From Brevundimonas viscosa (GTDB taxonomy: Bacteria; Pseudomonadota; Alphaproteobacteria; Caulobacterales; Caulobacteraceae), in the NCBI RefSeq assembly GCF_900116065.1, contig NZ_FOZV01000001.1, positions 434,001 to 498,000 on the forward strand: a stretch of 64,000 bases of DNA, written 5' to 3'. Below, piece by piece: positions 35,721-44,760 of the stretch. Each line of letters opens with the position of its first letter. Positions within the stretch are counted from its first letter, which is position 1. Both the position numbers and the translations under genes were made by a program. Below the pieces are notes generated by a model. The model saw only the letters and a program-made list of their open reading frames with translations. It had not been told where the DNA came from and searched no databases.

Positions 35721-37133
35721 TCAGGTGTTCATCGACTGGAAGAAGTCCGAATTGTTCTTCGACTGGCGCAGCTTGTCGAGCAGGAACTCGATGGCGTCCT
35801 GCGGCCCCATCGGATTGAGGATGCGGCGCAGGACATAGGTCTTGGCCAGCTGGTCCTTCGGGGTGATGAGGTCTTCCTTGCGGGTGCCCGACTTGAGCAC
35901 GTCGATGGCCGGGAAGATGCGCTTGTCGGCGACCTTGCGGTCCAGAACGATCTCCGAGTTGCCGGTGCCCTTGAACTCCTCGAAGATCACCTCGTCCATG
36001 CGGCTGCCGGTGTCGATCAGGGCGGTGGCGATGATGGTCAGCGAACCGCCCTGCTCCACGTTGCGCGCGGCGCCGAAGAAGCGCTTGGGCCGCTGCAGGG
36101 CGTTGGCGTCGACGCCGCCGGTCAGCACCTTGCCCGAGGACGGCACGGTGGCGTTGTAGGCGCGGCCGAGGCGGGTGATCGAGTCGAGCAGGATGACCAC
36201 GTCCTTCTTGTGCTCGACCAGACGCTTGGCCTTCTCGATGACCATCTCGGCGACGGCGACGTGGCGCGTCGCCGGCTCGTCGAAGGTCGAGGCGATGACC
36301 TCGCCCTTCACCGTGCGCTGCATGTCGGTGACCTCCTCGGGCCGCTCGTCGATGAGCAGGACGATGAGGAAGACCTCGGGATGGTTGCGTTCGATCGACT
36401 TGGCGATGTTCTGCAGCATCACGGTCTTGCCGACCCGCGGCGGGGCCACGATCAGGCAGCGCTGACCCTTGCCGAGCGGGGCGACGATGTCGATGACCCG
36501 GCCCGAGCGGTCCTTCAGGGTCGGATCCTGGATCTCCATGTGCAGCCGCTCTTCCGGATAGAGCGGCGTCAGGTTGTCGAACAGGACCTTGGTCTTGACC
36601 GTCTCGGGGTCTTCCAGGTTGATCGTGTCGACCTTGAGCAGGGCGAAGTAGCGCTCGCCCTCGCGCGGCGCGCGCACGGCGCCGTGGATGGTGTCGCCCG
36701 ATCGCAGGCCGAAGCGCCGGATCTGCGACGGCGAGACGTAGATATCGTCCGGACCCGGAAGATAGTTGGCGTCCGGGCTGCGCAGGAAACCGAAGCCGTC
36801 CGGCAGGATCTCCAGCACGCCGTCGGCGATGATCTCCACCTCCTCCTCGGCCAGGGCCTTGAGGATGGCGAACAGCAGGTCCTGCTTGCGCAGGTTGGAG
36901 GCGTTCTCGACCTCCAGCTGCTCGGCGAAGGCGACCAGATCGGCCGGCGTCTTCTCGTTCAGCTCCGCCAGGGTGATGCGGCCGTTGGGGACGATCGGCT
37001 CGCCGTCGTCCTCCTCCTCGGCCTCCTGGTCGACCATCGGCAGGTCGGCGGCGGCGACTTCGGTCGCGTTCTGTTCGCCGTCGAGGGTCTCGGCCTCAGG
37101 GGCGGTCGGGTCGGTGTCGCGGACGTCGGTCAT
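35721..37133 (-). CDS. rho: Transcription termination factor Rho
   Basis: Hexameric RNA helicase. 470 residues: an acidic N-terminal extension (about 1-45, rich in Glu/Asp), Rho N-domain (about 50-95), RNA-binding cold-shock-like domain with [30 protein letters not shown] near 112-141, Walker A PPRVGKT and ATPase core, then the R- and Q-loop region. It is full length plus the acidic tail often seen in this group. A 221-base leader separates it from hemJ, in line with autoregulation of rho by its own leader. Confidence 0.97.
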   Translation of the reverse strand: MTDVRDTDPTAPEAETLDGEQNATEVAAADLPMVDQEAEEEDDGEPIVPNGRITLAELNEKTPADLVAFAEQLEVENASNLRKQDLLFAILKALAEEEVEIIADGVLEILPDGFGFLRSPDANYLPGPDDIYVSPSQIRRFGLRSGDTIHGAVRAPREGERYFALLKVDTINLEDPETVKTKVLFDNLTPLYPEERLHMEIQDPTLKDRSGRVIDIVAPLGKGQRCLIVAPPRVGKTVMLQNIAKSIERNHPEVFLIVLLIDERPEEVTDMQRTVKGEVIASTFDEPATRHVAVAEMVIEKAKRLVEHKKDVVILLDSITRLGRAYNATVPSSGKVLTGGVDANALQRPKRFFGAARNVEQGGSLTIIATALIDTGSRMDEVIFEEFKGTGNSEIVLDRKVADKRIFPAIDVLKSGTRKEDLITPKDQLAKTYVLRRILNPMGPQDAIEFLLDKLRQSKNNSDFFQSMNT

Positions 37134-37308
37134 GGGCAGCTTCTTCAGGCGTGCGCGTCCGGGCGCTCGCCGGCGGGCGAGGTCGGGGCGGCTGGCGATG
37201 TGCGGCCTCGCGGCCGAAAGGAGAAACGACGGGCTCCCGCGGGGTCGATCCGGCAGGCGTCGCTGGAGAGAGGCACCGTCCGGCGCAGCCAGGAACGGTT
37301 CGGGAGCA

Positions 37309-37337
37309 GCGAAACCACGCCGCGGGGATCAGGTCAA
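37309..37337 (-). promoter_or_regulatory. Candidate rho promoter
   Basis: On the minus strand TTGACC (37337-37332) is followed by a CGTGG word and TTTCGC (37314-37309). The same TTGAC, CGTGG, TTTCGC arrangement precedes the candidate RNA at 17965, with 3 bases difference in spacing. The rest of the 221-base gap 37134-37354 has no gene I can support. Confidence 0.35.
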
Positions 37338-37354
37338 GCGAGGCCTTCCCGCGC

Positions 37355-37825
37355 TCAGCCGAAAGCCCACTCCGTGGTCACCGACACCACCATGACGATG
37401 GCGATCAGGAAGGGAACCTCGTTGGTCATCCGCCAGAACCGGCCCGACCGGGTCGAGGCGCCGGCGACGATCCTCTTCCGCTCGCCGGCCAGGAAGCCGT
37501 GCCAGGCGCTGAGCGCGACCACCCCGACGAGCTTGGCGATCATCCACGGCTGGTGGGCGAAGCTCCAGTCGGCCCCGTTACCGCTGCGCAGCCACAGCAG
37601 CCACAGGCCGAACACCCAGGCGGCGCCCATCGCGGGGCCCAGGATGATGCCCAGCAGCCGCGCCTGCCAGAGGCGCAGCAGGCCCTGCATCTCCGAGCGC
37701 AAGGGCTCCGCCTTGCCGTTCTGCTCGACGTCGTAGGCGTAGAGCCGGGGCAGGAACAGCAGGCCGGCCATCCACGCGATCACCGCCAGAATGTGCAGGC
37801 CGCGGGCGAGGTCGTACCAGCTCAT
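37355..37825 (-). CDS. hemJ: Protoporphyrinogen oxidase HemJ
   Basis: Inner-membrane enzyme oxidising protoporphyrinogen IX to protoporphyrin IX. 156 residues with four hydrophobic segments. The family opening WYDLARGLHILAVIAWMAGLLFLPRLYAYD starts at residue 3, with the heme-type His11. The ATG overlaps the hemH stop (ATGA), so hemE-hemH-hemJ form one translationally coupled heme operon. Alternative naming: CopD-like or UPF0093. Confidence 0.92.
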   Translation of the reverse strand: MSWYDLARGLHILAVIAWMAGLLFLPRLYAYDVEQNGKAEPLRSEMQGLLRLWQARLLGIILGPAMGAAWVFGLWLLWLRSGNGADWSFAHQPWMIAKLVGVVALSAWHGFLAGERKRIVAGASTRSGRFWRMTNEVPFLIAIVMVVSVTTEWAFG

Positions 37826-38880
37826 CCGGCCCTCCGCTCTTCCTGGCACGGGCAGGCCTTCCACTCGCCGCGGCAGCCGGGCCCGTAGGGGGCGACGCCG
37901 GTGCGACCGAGCGCGTTCAGCACGGCGTCGGCCAGGGTCCCGATGAAGGCCTCGGCCACGCCGACCGCCGGCGCCCGCAGGTAGGGCGCAACGCCCAGCC
38001 GGTGGGCCAGTTCGCCGTACTCGATATCGAGCTCGACGAGGGTCTCGACGTGCTCCGAGACGAAGGCGATCGGCACGACCACGGCCCCCTTTCCGTCCCG
38101 CGCCGCCTGCTCCAGCGCCTCGGGCGTCGAGGGCCCCAGCCACTTCAGCGGCCCCACCCGGCTCTGGTAGCAGAGGGCGTGATCCACCGCCCGACCCTGG
38201 TCTGCCAGGCGTGCGACCACCGCCGCCACGGTGCTTTCGACCTGCTCCTGGTAGGGATCGCCCTTGCCCGAGACCAGCTTCTCGGGGATGCCGTGGGCCG
38301 AGAACAGCACCCGCACCGGACGCTCGCCCGCCTCGTCCAGCTTCGCCGCGATGGCCGCGGCCTGGGCGTCGACCCAGCCGTGCGCCTCCGGCCAGCAGCA
38401 GACGGTGCGGCTGTCGCCCGAGCCGGCGTAGACGGCGTTCCACAGCTTCAGCGACGAGGCGGTCGTGGTAGTCGAATACTGCGGATAAAGCGGCAGCAGC
38501 ACGATCTCGTCGGGCCCGAAGGCCGCCACCTCGGCGGCGGTCGCCTCGGTCAGCGGACGCCAGTAGCGCATGGCGATGAACACCCGGACCTCGTCGTCCG
38601 GCAGCCGGGCGCCGAGGGTCGCCTCGAGCGACGTCGCCTGTTTGCGCGTCTCCGGCAGCAGCGGCGAGCCGCCGCCCATCAGCGCATAGTTGGCCTGGGC
38701 CGAGGCTTCGCGACGGCTGGAGATCAGCCGCGCCAGCGGCGTGCGCACGAGCCCCGGCAGGCCGATGATGGCCGGGTCGTTGAACAGGTTGAACAGGAAC
38801 GGCTTGACCGTCGCCTGGTCGTCGGGGCCGCCGAGGTTGAACAGCACCACGGCGATGCGGCGGCCGGACAGCGGGGTCAT
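37822..38880 (-). CDS. hemH: Ferrochelatase, probable [2Fe-2S] type
   Basis: Inserts Fe2+ into protoporphyrin IX. 352 residues with catalytic His in SAHGIPEK (about 194-201) and the FVSEHVETL segment with its conserved Glu (about 273-281). Six cysteines: 161, 162, 237, 336, 343 and 345. The C-terminal GCRGEWKACPC triplet plus one internal Cys would suit a [2Fe-2S] cluster, which the Caulobacter crescentus enzyme is known to carry. ATGA overlaps join it to hemE upstream and hemJ downstream. Confidence 0.95.
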   Translation of the reverse strand: MTPLSGRRIAVVLFNLGGPDDQATVKPFLFNLFNDPAIIGLPGLVRTPLARLISSRREASAQANYALMGGGSPLLPETRKQATSLEATLGARLPDDEVRVFIAMRYWRPLTEATAAEVAAFGPDEIVLLPLYPQYSTTTTASSLKLWNAVYAGSGDSRTVCCWPEAHGWVDAQAAAIAAKLDEAGERPVRVLFSAHGIPEKLVSGKGDPYQEQVESTVAAVVARLADQGRAVDHALCYQSRVGPLKWLGPSTPEALEQAARDGKGAVVVPIAFVSEHVETLVELDIEYGELAHRLGVAPYLRAPAVGVAEAFIGTLADAVLNALGRTGVAPYGPGCRGEWKACPCQEERRAG

Positions 38881-39920
38881 TGGGCGCCGATCCGCTTGAG
38901 AACCTGCTCGACGTGGGCGATCGGCACGTCCGGCAGGATGCCGTGGCCGAGATTGAACACCCACGGGCCCTGTCCCCAGGCTTCCATCAGCTGGTCGACC
39001 CGACGATCCAGCAGCGGCCCGCCGGCCCGCAGCAGCAGGGGATCGAGCGCGCCCTGGATCGGCTTGATCGCCTGCACCCGCTTGCCGACCTCGAGCGGAC
39101 AGGCGGTGTCCAGCGCCACCGCCTGCACGTCGCACGCGGTCGCATAGCGTTCGGCCAGCGCCGCCGAGCCGCGCGGGAAGCCGATCAGCGGCACGGTGAC
39201 GCCCAGCTCGCGCACGCGCCTGACCAGCGCCTGGTGCGGCCGCAGCACGAGTCGTTCGAACAGGTCGTCGGGCAGGCCCTCGGCCCAGCTCTCGAAGATC
39301 TTCAGCGCCTGCGCCCCGGCGTCGGCCTGCATCTTCAGGTACTGGGCCGTCGCCTCGACCAGCACCTCCAGCACGGCGTCGACCCGCTCCGGCTCCGCGT
39401 AGGCGTAGGTCCGCGCCTGGGCCCGCTCGCCCTTGCCGATGGTCCGCGCCTCGCCATCCAGCATGTAGGTGGCGACCGTCCACGGCGCGCCGGCGAAGCC
39501 GATCAGGGCTCGTTCCGGCTCCAGTTCGCGCCGCACGATCGACAGCGTCTGGCCGACCTCGCGCAGGGCCTCGCCGGCCCCGGCGGTCTTCTCCCGCATC
39601 GCCTCGACCGGCGGCAGGGCGCCGAGCCGCGGCCCCTCGCCGGCCTCGAACCAGACCTCCTGGCCGAGCGCGCGGGGGATGAGCAGGATGTCGGCGAAGA
39701 CGATGGCCGCGTCGAAGCCGAAGCGGCGCATCGGCTGCAGCGTCGCCTCGGCCGCCTTCTCCGGATCGAGACAGAACTCGATGAACCCCGGCGTCGTCGC
39801 CCGCAGGGCCCGGTACTCCGGCAGGTAGCGTCCCGCCTGGCGCATGAACCATACCGGCGGCCGGGGCGTCGTCTCGCCGGCGAGGGCCTTCAGGAACAGG
39901 GGCGTGTCAGGGGGGGTCAT
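38877..39920 (-). CDS. hemE: Uroporphyrinogen decarboxylase
   Basis: Converts uroporphyrinogen III to coproporphyrinogen III. 347 residues, signature PVWFMRQAGRYLPEYRAL (about 21-38) and GFAGAPWTVATYMLDG (about 144-159). Its 5' end faces the predicted origin and, as in Caulobacter crescentus, its promoter must lie within the origin region. First gene of the coupled hemE-hemH-hemJ set. Confidence 0.97.
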   Translation of the reverse strand: MTPPDTPLFLKALAGETTPRPPVWFMRQAGRYLPEYRALRATTPGFIEFCLDPEKAAEATLQPMRRFGFDAAIVFADILLIPRALGQEVWFEAGEGPRLGALPPVEAMREKTAGAGEALREVGQTLSIVRRELEPERALIGFAGAPWTVATYMLDGEARTIGKGERAQARTYAYAEPERVDAVLEVLVEATAQYLKMQADAGAQALKIFESWAEGLPDDLFERLVLRPHQALVRRVRELGVTVPLIGFPRGSAALAERYATACDVQAVALDTACPLEVGKRVQAIKPIQGALDPLLLRAGGPLLDRRVDQLMEAWGQGPWVFNLGHGILPDVPIAHVEQVLKRIGAQ

Positions 39921-40397
39921 GCACCCTTGGCCTTACCGGCGGCCCGGTCATCGCTCAAGCCCGGAGCAGGGTCGCACCCTTCTCCCTTCCCAATCATTCG
40001 AATTGAGAAAAGGCGAAGGAAGAGGCTGGGCCGGGGATGGCGGGGACAACCCGCAGAACATATCGGGATCGCCTCGCGACGGCGCCCGGACGACCCACAG
40101 GCTGATCGACAGCGCCCGCCCGCCTGTCGAAACCGGGGAAAAGTCCTAACGAGACCTTAACGGCCCGGCCCTCGCTGGACCGCTCGCCCGGATGGCGGGC
40201 GGGCGCCGTTCCGCCCGACCGGCGTCCTCCACAGGGCGTGGACGGCCTCGCCGTCGCCTTCGGGACGACTCGCCGGACAGGCTGTCGGTCTCTCCCCCCT
40301 CATCCCCGCTCGCGGCCCCGACCACCGCTTGCTATGGAAATCGGCGCCCGTCGCCCGCGCATCGGCGCCCGGCCCCGTCCACAGGAGTCCTCGCATC
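39921..40397. other. oriC: Predicted chromosome replication origin (Cori-like)
   Basis: The gap between hemE and ppsR, where the Caulobacter crescentus origin lies. Contents: an AT-rich tract (39991-40011, with AATCATTCGAATTG); TGATCGACA (40103-40111), one base from the Caulobacter DnaA G-box TGATCCACA; three CCACAGG-containing DnaA-like words (CGACCCACA 40091-40099, TCCTCCACA 40225-40233, CCGTCCACA 40375-40383); a CtrA-type box (40146-40160); and GANTC methylation sites at 40267-40271, 40385-40389 and just beyond at 40417-40421. Four parS sites lie 4-9 kb away. The possible ppsR extension to 40238 runs through this region and is not believed. Confidence 0.8.
40146..40161 (+). promoter_or_regulatory. 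CtrA-type box in the origin region
   Basis: CTAA (40146-40149), seven bases, then TTAAC (40157-40161), one mismatch from TTAA-N7-TTAAC. In Caulobacter, CtrA binds several such sites at the origin to block initiation in swarmer cells. Only one clear copy is visible here, against several in C. crescentus. Confidence 0.6.
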
Positions 40398-40418
40398 ATG
40401 GACAGACCGTCCCCATGA
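40398..40418 (+). CDS. Six-codon leader ORF before ppsR
   Basis: ATG at 40398 with AGGAG ten bases upstream encodes MDRPSP and stops with the TGA that overlaps the ppsR ATG (ATGA at 40415-40418). The ribosome site is placed for this mini-ORF rather than for ppsR, which suggests that ppsR is translated by coupling through it. Short and unproven. Confidence 0.4.
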   Translation: MDRPSP

Positions 40419-41284
40419 GTCCGGGTCGTTCCTCGGGGCCCTCGCGGCTCGCCACCTACTTCCATGTCCACCTCGTGTCGGATTCCACCGGCGAGACCCT
40501 GAACGCCATGGCCAAGGCGGTGGTGGCCCGTTTCGACGGGGTCATTCCGATCGAGCACATCTACGCGCTGGTCCGCTCGGAACGGCAGATGGAGCGGGTG
40601 CTCGACGAGATCGCCGCGGCTCCCGGCGTCGTCCTGCACACCCTCGTCGACCGCGAGCTGCGCGAGCAGCTGGAGGAGGGCTGTCGCAAGCTGGACATGC
40701 CGCAGATCGCTGCGCTGGATCCGCTCGTCGGGGCCCTGTCGCGCTACCTGGGCGCGGCGCTGTCGACCCGGGTCGGGGCCCAGCACGCGCTGGACACTGA
40801 CTATTTCAACCGCATCGCCGCGCTCGACTTCGCCATGGCCCACGACGACGGCCAGGGAACGACCCAGCAGCTGGAGTCGGCGGACGTGGTGCTGTGCGGG
40901 GTCAGCCGCACCTCCAAGACGCCGACCTGCATCTATCTGGCCCACCGCGGCATCCGCGCCGCCAATGTGCCGCTGGTGCCCGGCCAGGAGGACGGCGAGC
41001 GGCTGACGCAGTTGCGCAATCCCCTGGTGATCGGTCTCACCGTGTCTCCCGACCGGCTGGTGCAGATCCGCAAGAACCGCCTGGACGGGCTGAACGCCCA
41101 CCGGGCCAGCGCCTACGTCGACCACGACGCCGTGCGTGACGAGACGGTCAAGGCGCGGCGGCTGTTCGAGCGCCGGGGCTGGCCGGTCATCGACGTCACC
41201 CGCCGCTCCGTCGAGGAGACGGCGGCGGCGATCATCAACGTGCTCAATGAGAAGCGCACCCACCGCGTGGGAGCCGCGTGGTGA
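40415..41284 (+). CDS. ppsR: Pyruvate, phosphate dikinase regulatory protein (DUF299)
   Basis: Bifunctional serine/threonine kinase and phosphorylase that switches PEP synthase or pyruvate phosphate dikinase off and on, using ADP and Pi. From the ATG at 40415 it is 289 residues: conserved FHVHLVSDSTGETLNAMAKA near 16-35, and the P-loop GVSRTSKTPT near 162-171. In-frame ATGs at 40238 and 40334 would extend the protein through the origin sequence. First gene of the ppsR-maf-aroE-coaE-dnaQ run; ends in a GTGA overlap with maf. Confidence 0.93.
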   Translation: MSPGRSSGPSRLATYFHVHLVSDSTGETLNAMAKAVVARFDGVIPIEHIYALVRSERQMERVLDEIAAAPGVVLHTLVDRELREQLEEGCRKLDMPQIAALDPLVGALSRYLGAALSTRVGAQHALDTDYFNRIAALDFAMAHDDGQGTTQQLESADVVLCGVSRTSKTPTCIYLAHRGIRAANVPLVPGQEDGERLTQLRNPLVIGLTVSPDRLVQIRKNRLDGLNAHRASAYVDHDAVRDETVKARRLFERRGWPVIDVTRRSVEETAAAIINVLNEKRTHRVGAAW

Positions 41285-41883
41285 GCGCCCCGAGCGAACG
41301 TCTGGTGCTGGCCTCGAAGAGCGCGGCCCGCCGCGCCATGCTTGAGGGCGCCGGCGTACGGTTCTCCGTACAGGTCGCGGACGTGGACGAGGCCGCGGTC
41401 AAGACGGCCCACGACCCCGCCGACGCCGCCGGCCTGGCCGAGGAGCTGGCGCGGGTGAAGGCGCTGGCGGTGTCGCGCCACGATCCGGAGAGCTGGGTGC
41501 TGGGCGCCGACCAGACGCTCGCCTTCGACGGGGCCCTGGTGTCGAAGGCCGGCTCGACCGCCGAGGCGCGGGCCCGGCTGTGGTCGATGCGCGGTCGCAC
41601 CCACCATCTGCACTCCGGCGCGGCGCTGGCGCGGAATGGTCAGGTCGTCTGGTCCGGGGTCGACACGGCGGAGATGCGGGTGCGCGCCTTCTCGGAGGCC
41701 TTCCTCGACGCCTATCTCGCCGCCGAAGGCGAGGTCCTGCTGGCCTGCGTCGGGTCGTACCGGCTCGAAGGCATGGGCGCACAGCTGTTCGAGGCGGTGG
41801 ACGGCGACTACTTCACCGTGCTCGGCATGCCGCTCTGGCCGGTGCTGGCCGAGTTGCGCCGGGCCGGGGTGCTGATCACGTGA
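41278..41883 (+). CDS. Maf family nucleotide pyrophosphatase
   Basis: House-cleaning enzyme that hydrolyses modified or non-canonical nucleoside triphosphates. About 200 residues with LVLASKSAARRAML (family LAS.SPRR with Ala-Ala for Pro-Arg), DVDEAAVK near 39-46 and the catalytic-loop GADQTLAFDG near 75-84. Two adjacent GTG codons (41278, 41281) are possible starts; the second overlaps the ppsR stop as GTGA. The stop overlaps aroE the same way. Confidence 0.9.
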   Translation: MVSAPSERLVLASKSAARRAMLEGAGVRFSVQVADVDEAAVKTAHDPADAAGLAEELARVKALAVSRHDPESWVLGADQTLAFDGALVSKAGSTAEARARLWSMRGRTHHLHSGAALARNGQVVWSGVDTAEMRVRAFSEAFLDAYLAAEGEVLLACVGSYRLEGMGAQLFEAVDGDYFTVLGMPLWPVLAELRRAGVLIT

Positions 41884-42680
41884 CCCGGCTGGTCGCCGGC
41901 GTGGCCGGGAACCCGATCGGCCACTCGCTCAGCCCGGCGATCCACCGCGCCTGGATCGCTGCGGCGGGGCTCGACGCCGACTACCGGCCGTTCGAACCGG
42001 TCGACGCTGCGGACTTCGACCAGCTGCTGGAAGCGGGCCGGGCCGGCCGACTGCACGGATTGAACGTCACCGCGCCCTTCAAGGAACAGGCCCTCGCTCG
42101 CGCCGACGTCGCCAGCCCGACCGCCTCCGCTTGCGGATCGGCCAACCTGCTGCTGTTTGAGGACGGACGCCTGCGGGCCGAGAGCACAGACGGCGCCGGC
42201 CTCCTCGCCGCCTTGTCGGAGCAGGCCCCGGATCTGCGCCTTGCAGGCTCTACGACCGTGGTGCTGGGCGCCGGCGGCGCCGCCCGGGCCGCCGTGGCGG
42301 CGCTGCGGGCGGCCGACGCCTCCGTGGTGGTGATCAACCGCACCCGGTCGCGCGCCGAGGCGCTGGCGGCGGACCTCGGCTCCACGGTCGGCGGGCCGGA
42401 GGCGCTCGCCGACGCCGCCCTCGTCGTCAATGCGCTCAGCGTCGCGCCGGACGTCGATCCCGCCGCCCTGCCGGCCGGCGCCGTGCTGATGGACATGACC
42501 TACCGCCCGCTGGAGACCGCCTTCCTCGCCGCCGGCCGCGCCCGCGGGCTGGGGACGGTGGACGGACTGGCCATGCTGATCGGTCAGGCGCGGCCCTCTT
42601 TCGAGGCCCTGTTCGGCGTTTCGCCGCCGCCGGTCGACGTCCGCGCCGTCGCGCTCTCCGCCCTGCGAGCCGCGGCATGA
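41880..42680 (+). CDS. aroE: Shikimate dehydrogenase
   Basis: NADPH-dependent reduction of 3-dehydroshikimate to shikimate in aromatic amino-acid synthesis. From the GTG at 41880 it is 266 residues, with [13 protein letters not shown] (about 9-21), NVTAPFKE with the catalytic Lys (about 60-67), NADP motif [10 protein letters not shown] (about 127-136) and the late [15 protein letters not shown] segment. GTGA and ATGA overlaps tie it to maf and coaE. Confidence 0.94.
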   Translation: MTRLVAGVAGNPIGHSLSPAIHRAWIAAAGLDADYRPFEPVDAADFDQLLEAGRAGRLHGLNVTAPFKEQALARADVASPTASACGSANLLLFEDGRLRAESTDGAGLLAALSEQAPDLRLAGSTTVVLGAGGAARAAVAALRAADASVVVINRTRSRAEALAADLGSTVGGPEALADAALVVNALSVAPDVDPAALPAGAVLMDMTYRPLETAFLAAGRARGLGTVDGLAMLIGQARPSFEALFGVSPPPVDVRAVALSALRAAA

Positions 42681-43318
42681 TCGTCCTCGGCCTGACCGGT
42701 TCGATCGGCATGGGCAAGTCGACCACGACCGCCATGTTCGCCGAGGAAGGGGCTCTCGTATGGAACGCGGATGAGGCGGTTCACCGCCTCTATGCGCCCG
42801 GCGGCGCGGCCGTCGCCCCCGTCGCCGAAGCGTTCCCCGGCTCGGTGGTCGAGGGCGCGGTCGACCGCGACCGGCTCGCCGCAGCGCTGGGCCGCGACGC
42901 GGCGGCCTTCCGGCGGCTCGAGAGCATCGTCCACCCGCTGGTCCTTCGGGGCCGCCTCAAGGACCTGGCGGCGGCCGAGGCCCGCGGCGTGAAGCTGGCG
43001 GTGCTGGACATCCCCCTTCTGTTCGAGACCGGCGGCGACGCCGCCGTCGACGCGGTGGTAGTCGTCACCGCCCCGGCCGAGGTGCAGGCCGAGCGGGTGC
43101 TGGCCCGCCCGGGCATGACCCGGGAGCGGTTCGAGGCCATTCTCGCCCGCCAGCTGCCCGACGCCGAAAAGCGCCGCCGCGCCGACTTCCTGGTCGACAC
43201 CGGCGGGGGGTTCGAGGCGGCCCGGGTGCGGGTGCGGGAAATCGTGGGGACGGTTCTGTCTCCGGACTGGAAACCGCCCCGCCGCCGCCTTCCGCCGGGC
43301 CCCGAAACGGGCCATTAA
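42677..43318 (+). CDS. coaE: Dephospho-CoA kinase
   Basis: Last step of coenzyme A synthesis. 213 residues, P-loop [12 protein letters not shown] (about 5-16), DADE-like [10 protein letters not shown] near 30-39 and [10 protein letters not shown] (about 112-121). A Pro/Arg-rich tail follows residue 195. ATGA overlap with aroE; dnaQ starts 5 bases after its stop. Confidence 0.95.
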   Translation: MIVLGLTGSIGMGKSTTTAMFAEEGALVWNADEAVHRLYAPGGAAVAPVAEAFPGSVVEGAVDRDRLAAALGRDAAAFRRLESIVHPLVLRGRLKDLAAAEARGVKLAVLDIPLLFETGGDAAVDAVVVVTAPAEVQAERVLARPGMTRERFEAILARQLPDAEKRRRADFLVDTGGGFEAARVRVREIVGTVLSPDWKPPRRRLPPGPETGH

Positions 43319-43323
43319 GGGGC

Positions 43324-44052
43324 ATGGCCCGCGAGATCGTCCTCGATACCGAAACCACCGGCTTCGACCCGAAGACCGGCGACCGGCTGATCGAGGTCGG
43401 CTGCATCGAGATCGAGGATCTGCTGCCGACCGGCCGGACCTTCCACAGCTTCGTCAATCCGGAGCGGCTGATCCCGCCCGACGCCATCCGGGTCCACGGC
43501 ATCACCGACGACAAGGTCCGCGACGCACCGAAGTTCCGCGACGTGGTCCACGATCTGATGGCCTTCATCGGCGACGCGCCGGTGATCGCCCACAATGCCG
43601 CCTTCGACCGCAACTTCATCGACCACGAGTGCGGCCTGTGCGGTCACGCCCTGATCGAGGAGACGCGCTGGATCGACACCCTGCAGCTGGCCCAGAAGCG
43701 CTTTCCGGGCATGGCCAATTCGCTCGACGCCCTGTGCAAGCGCTTCAAGATCAGCCTGGTCGAACGCACCCTGCACGGGGCCCTGATCGACGCCCGCCTG
43801 CTGGCCGACGTCTATCTGGAGCTGAAGGGCGGCAAGGAGCGCCGCCTCGATCTGACCGCAGTCCGCACTACGGTGACGGTGGAGGCCACGGCGGTCGGCG
43901 GCTACGGCCCCCGCCCGCGGCCGCTCGCGCCCCTGTCCACGGATGTCGAGCGCGCGGCGCATGCCGCCTTCCTGCGGGCGACGCTCAAGGATCGCTCGCT
44001 GTGGGAAGGTTACGGGCTGGCGGTGGCGGCCGAAGAGGCGACCGCGGCCTGA
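43324..44052 (+). CDS. dnaQ: DNA polymerase III epsilon subunit (proofreading exonuclease)
   Basis: 3'-5' proofreading exonuclease of the replicase. 242 residues with DEDDh motifs: Exo I VLDTETTGFDP (about 5-15), Exo II near VIAHNAAFDRNFID (about 90-103), and Exo III HGALIDARLLADVY (about 151-164). A C-terminal region contacting the alpha subunit follows. Last gene of the ppsR-dnaQ run; secB converges on it. Confidence 0.95.
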   Translation: MAREIVLDTETTGFDPKTGDRLIEVGCIEIEDLLPTGRTFHSFVNPERLIPPDAIRVHGITDDKVRDAPKFRDVVHDLMAFIGDAPVIAHNAAFDRNFIDHECGLCGHALIEETRWIDTLQLAQKRFPGMANSLDALCKRFKISLVERTLHGALIDARLLADVYLELKGGKERRLDLTAVRTTVTVEATAVGGYGPRPRPLAPLSTDVERAAHAAFLRATLKDRSLWEGYGLAVAAEEATAA

Positions 44053-44059
44053 GCCGCGG
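44042..44059. terminator. Bidirectional hairpin between dnaQ and secB
   Basis: CCGCGGC (44042-44048) and GCCGCGG (44053-44059) form a 7-bp stem with a CTGA loop spanning the dnaQ stop, in the 15-base gap before the secB stop. No U-tract in either direction, so weak evidence for termination. Confidence 0.4.
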
Positions 44060-44067
44060 CGCCCGGA

Positions 44068-44580
44068 TCAGGCCTGTCCGGTCTCGGCCGGGGCGCGGGC
44101 GATCTGCTGCTGGCGCGCCATGTAGATTCCGGCGAAATCGATCGGGTCCAGCATGAAGGGCGGATAGAAGCCGCCGTCCGAGGTCGCGCGGGCGATGATC
44201 TCCCGGGCGAACGGAAACAGGTAGCGCGGGCACTCGATCAGCAGCAGCGGCTCGATATCCTGCTCGGGCACGCCCTGCAGGGCGAACAGGCCGCCGTAGA
44301 CCAACTCGACGTTGAACACCGTCATGGCGTCGGTGGAGGCCTTGATGGTCAGGCGCAGATCGACCTCGAACAGGCCGTCCTTGCGGCCTTGGGCGTTCAT
44401 CTCGACGCCGAGGTCGATGGCCGGCTTGCCGTCGACCCGGAGGCTGTCCGGCGCCTTCGGGTTCTCGAACGACAGGTCCTTCACGTACTGGGCGACGATC
44501 CGGAAGCCCGGGCCGGCGGGCGGCTGGCCCCCGTTGTCGGGCGTGGGGTTCGCGTCGGCGGGCGGAGCGGCGTCGGTCAT
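44068..44580 (-). CDS. secB: Protein-export chaperone SecB
   Basis: Cytoplasmic tetrameric chaperone that keeps preproteins unfolded for SecA. 170 residues: a Pro/Asn-rich N-terminal tail (about 1-22), the conserved core starting [19 protein letters not shown] (about 30-48), VELVYGGLF near 103 and [17 protein letters not shown] near 130. ATG at 44580; divergent from the Tim44-like gene across a 174-base GC-rich gap. Confidence 0.95.
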   Translation of the reverse strand: MTDAAPPADANPTPDNGGQPPAGPGFRIVAQYVKDLSFENPKAPDSLRVDGKPAIDLGVEMNAQGRKDGLFEVDLRLTIKASTDAMTVFNVELVYGGLFALQGVPEQDIEPLLLIECPRYLFPFAREIIARATSDGGFYPPFMLDPIDFAGIYMARQQQIARAPAETGQA

Positions 44581-44760
44581 CGGGCGAAGTCTGTCTGGAA
44601 TGTGGCTGGGCGGCGGCCCGGAAGGGGCGAGCGACTAGCACGGGGCGCCCCGTGCGGCAACGCGGCGCCCCCGGCGAGGGCGGCGCCGCGCCTTGCGCCG
44701 CCCCATATCAGCCCCTAATCGTCGTCCGCGCCCTCCCCGGGCGCCAGTCAGGGATTGCCC

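Noticed and set aside
37822..39852. A 676-codon frame fusing sequence antisense-frame to hemE onto ferrochelatase
   Set aside because: Only the last 352 residues are ferrochelatase. The first part is a shifted reading of hemE, and there is no real fusion.
40238..40414. N-terminal extension of ppsR through the origin gap
   Set aside because: The residues are Arg/Pro/His-rich and unconserved. The family starts near the FHVHLVSDSTGET segment, and an ATG at 40415 fits.
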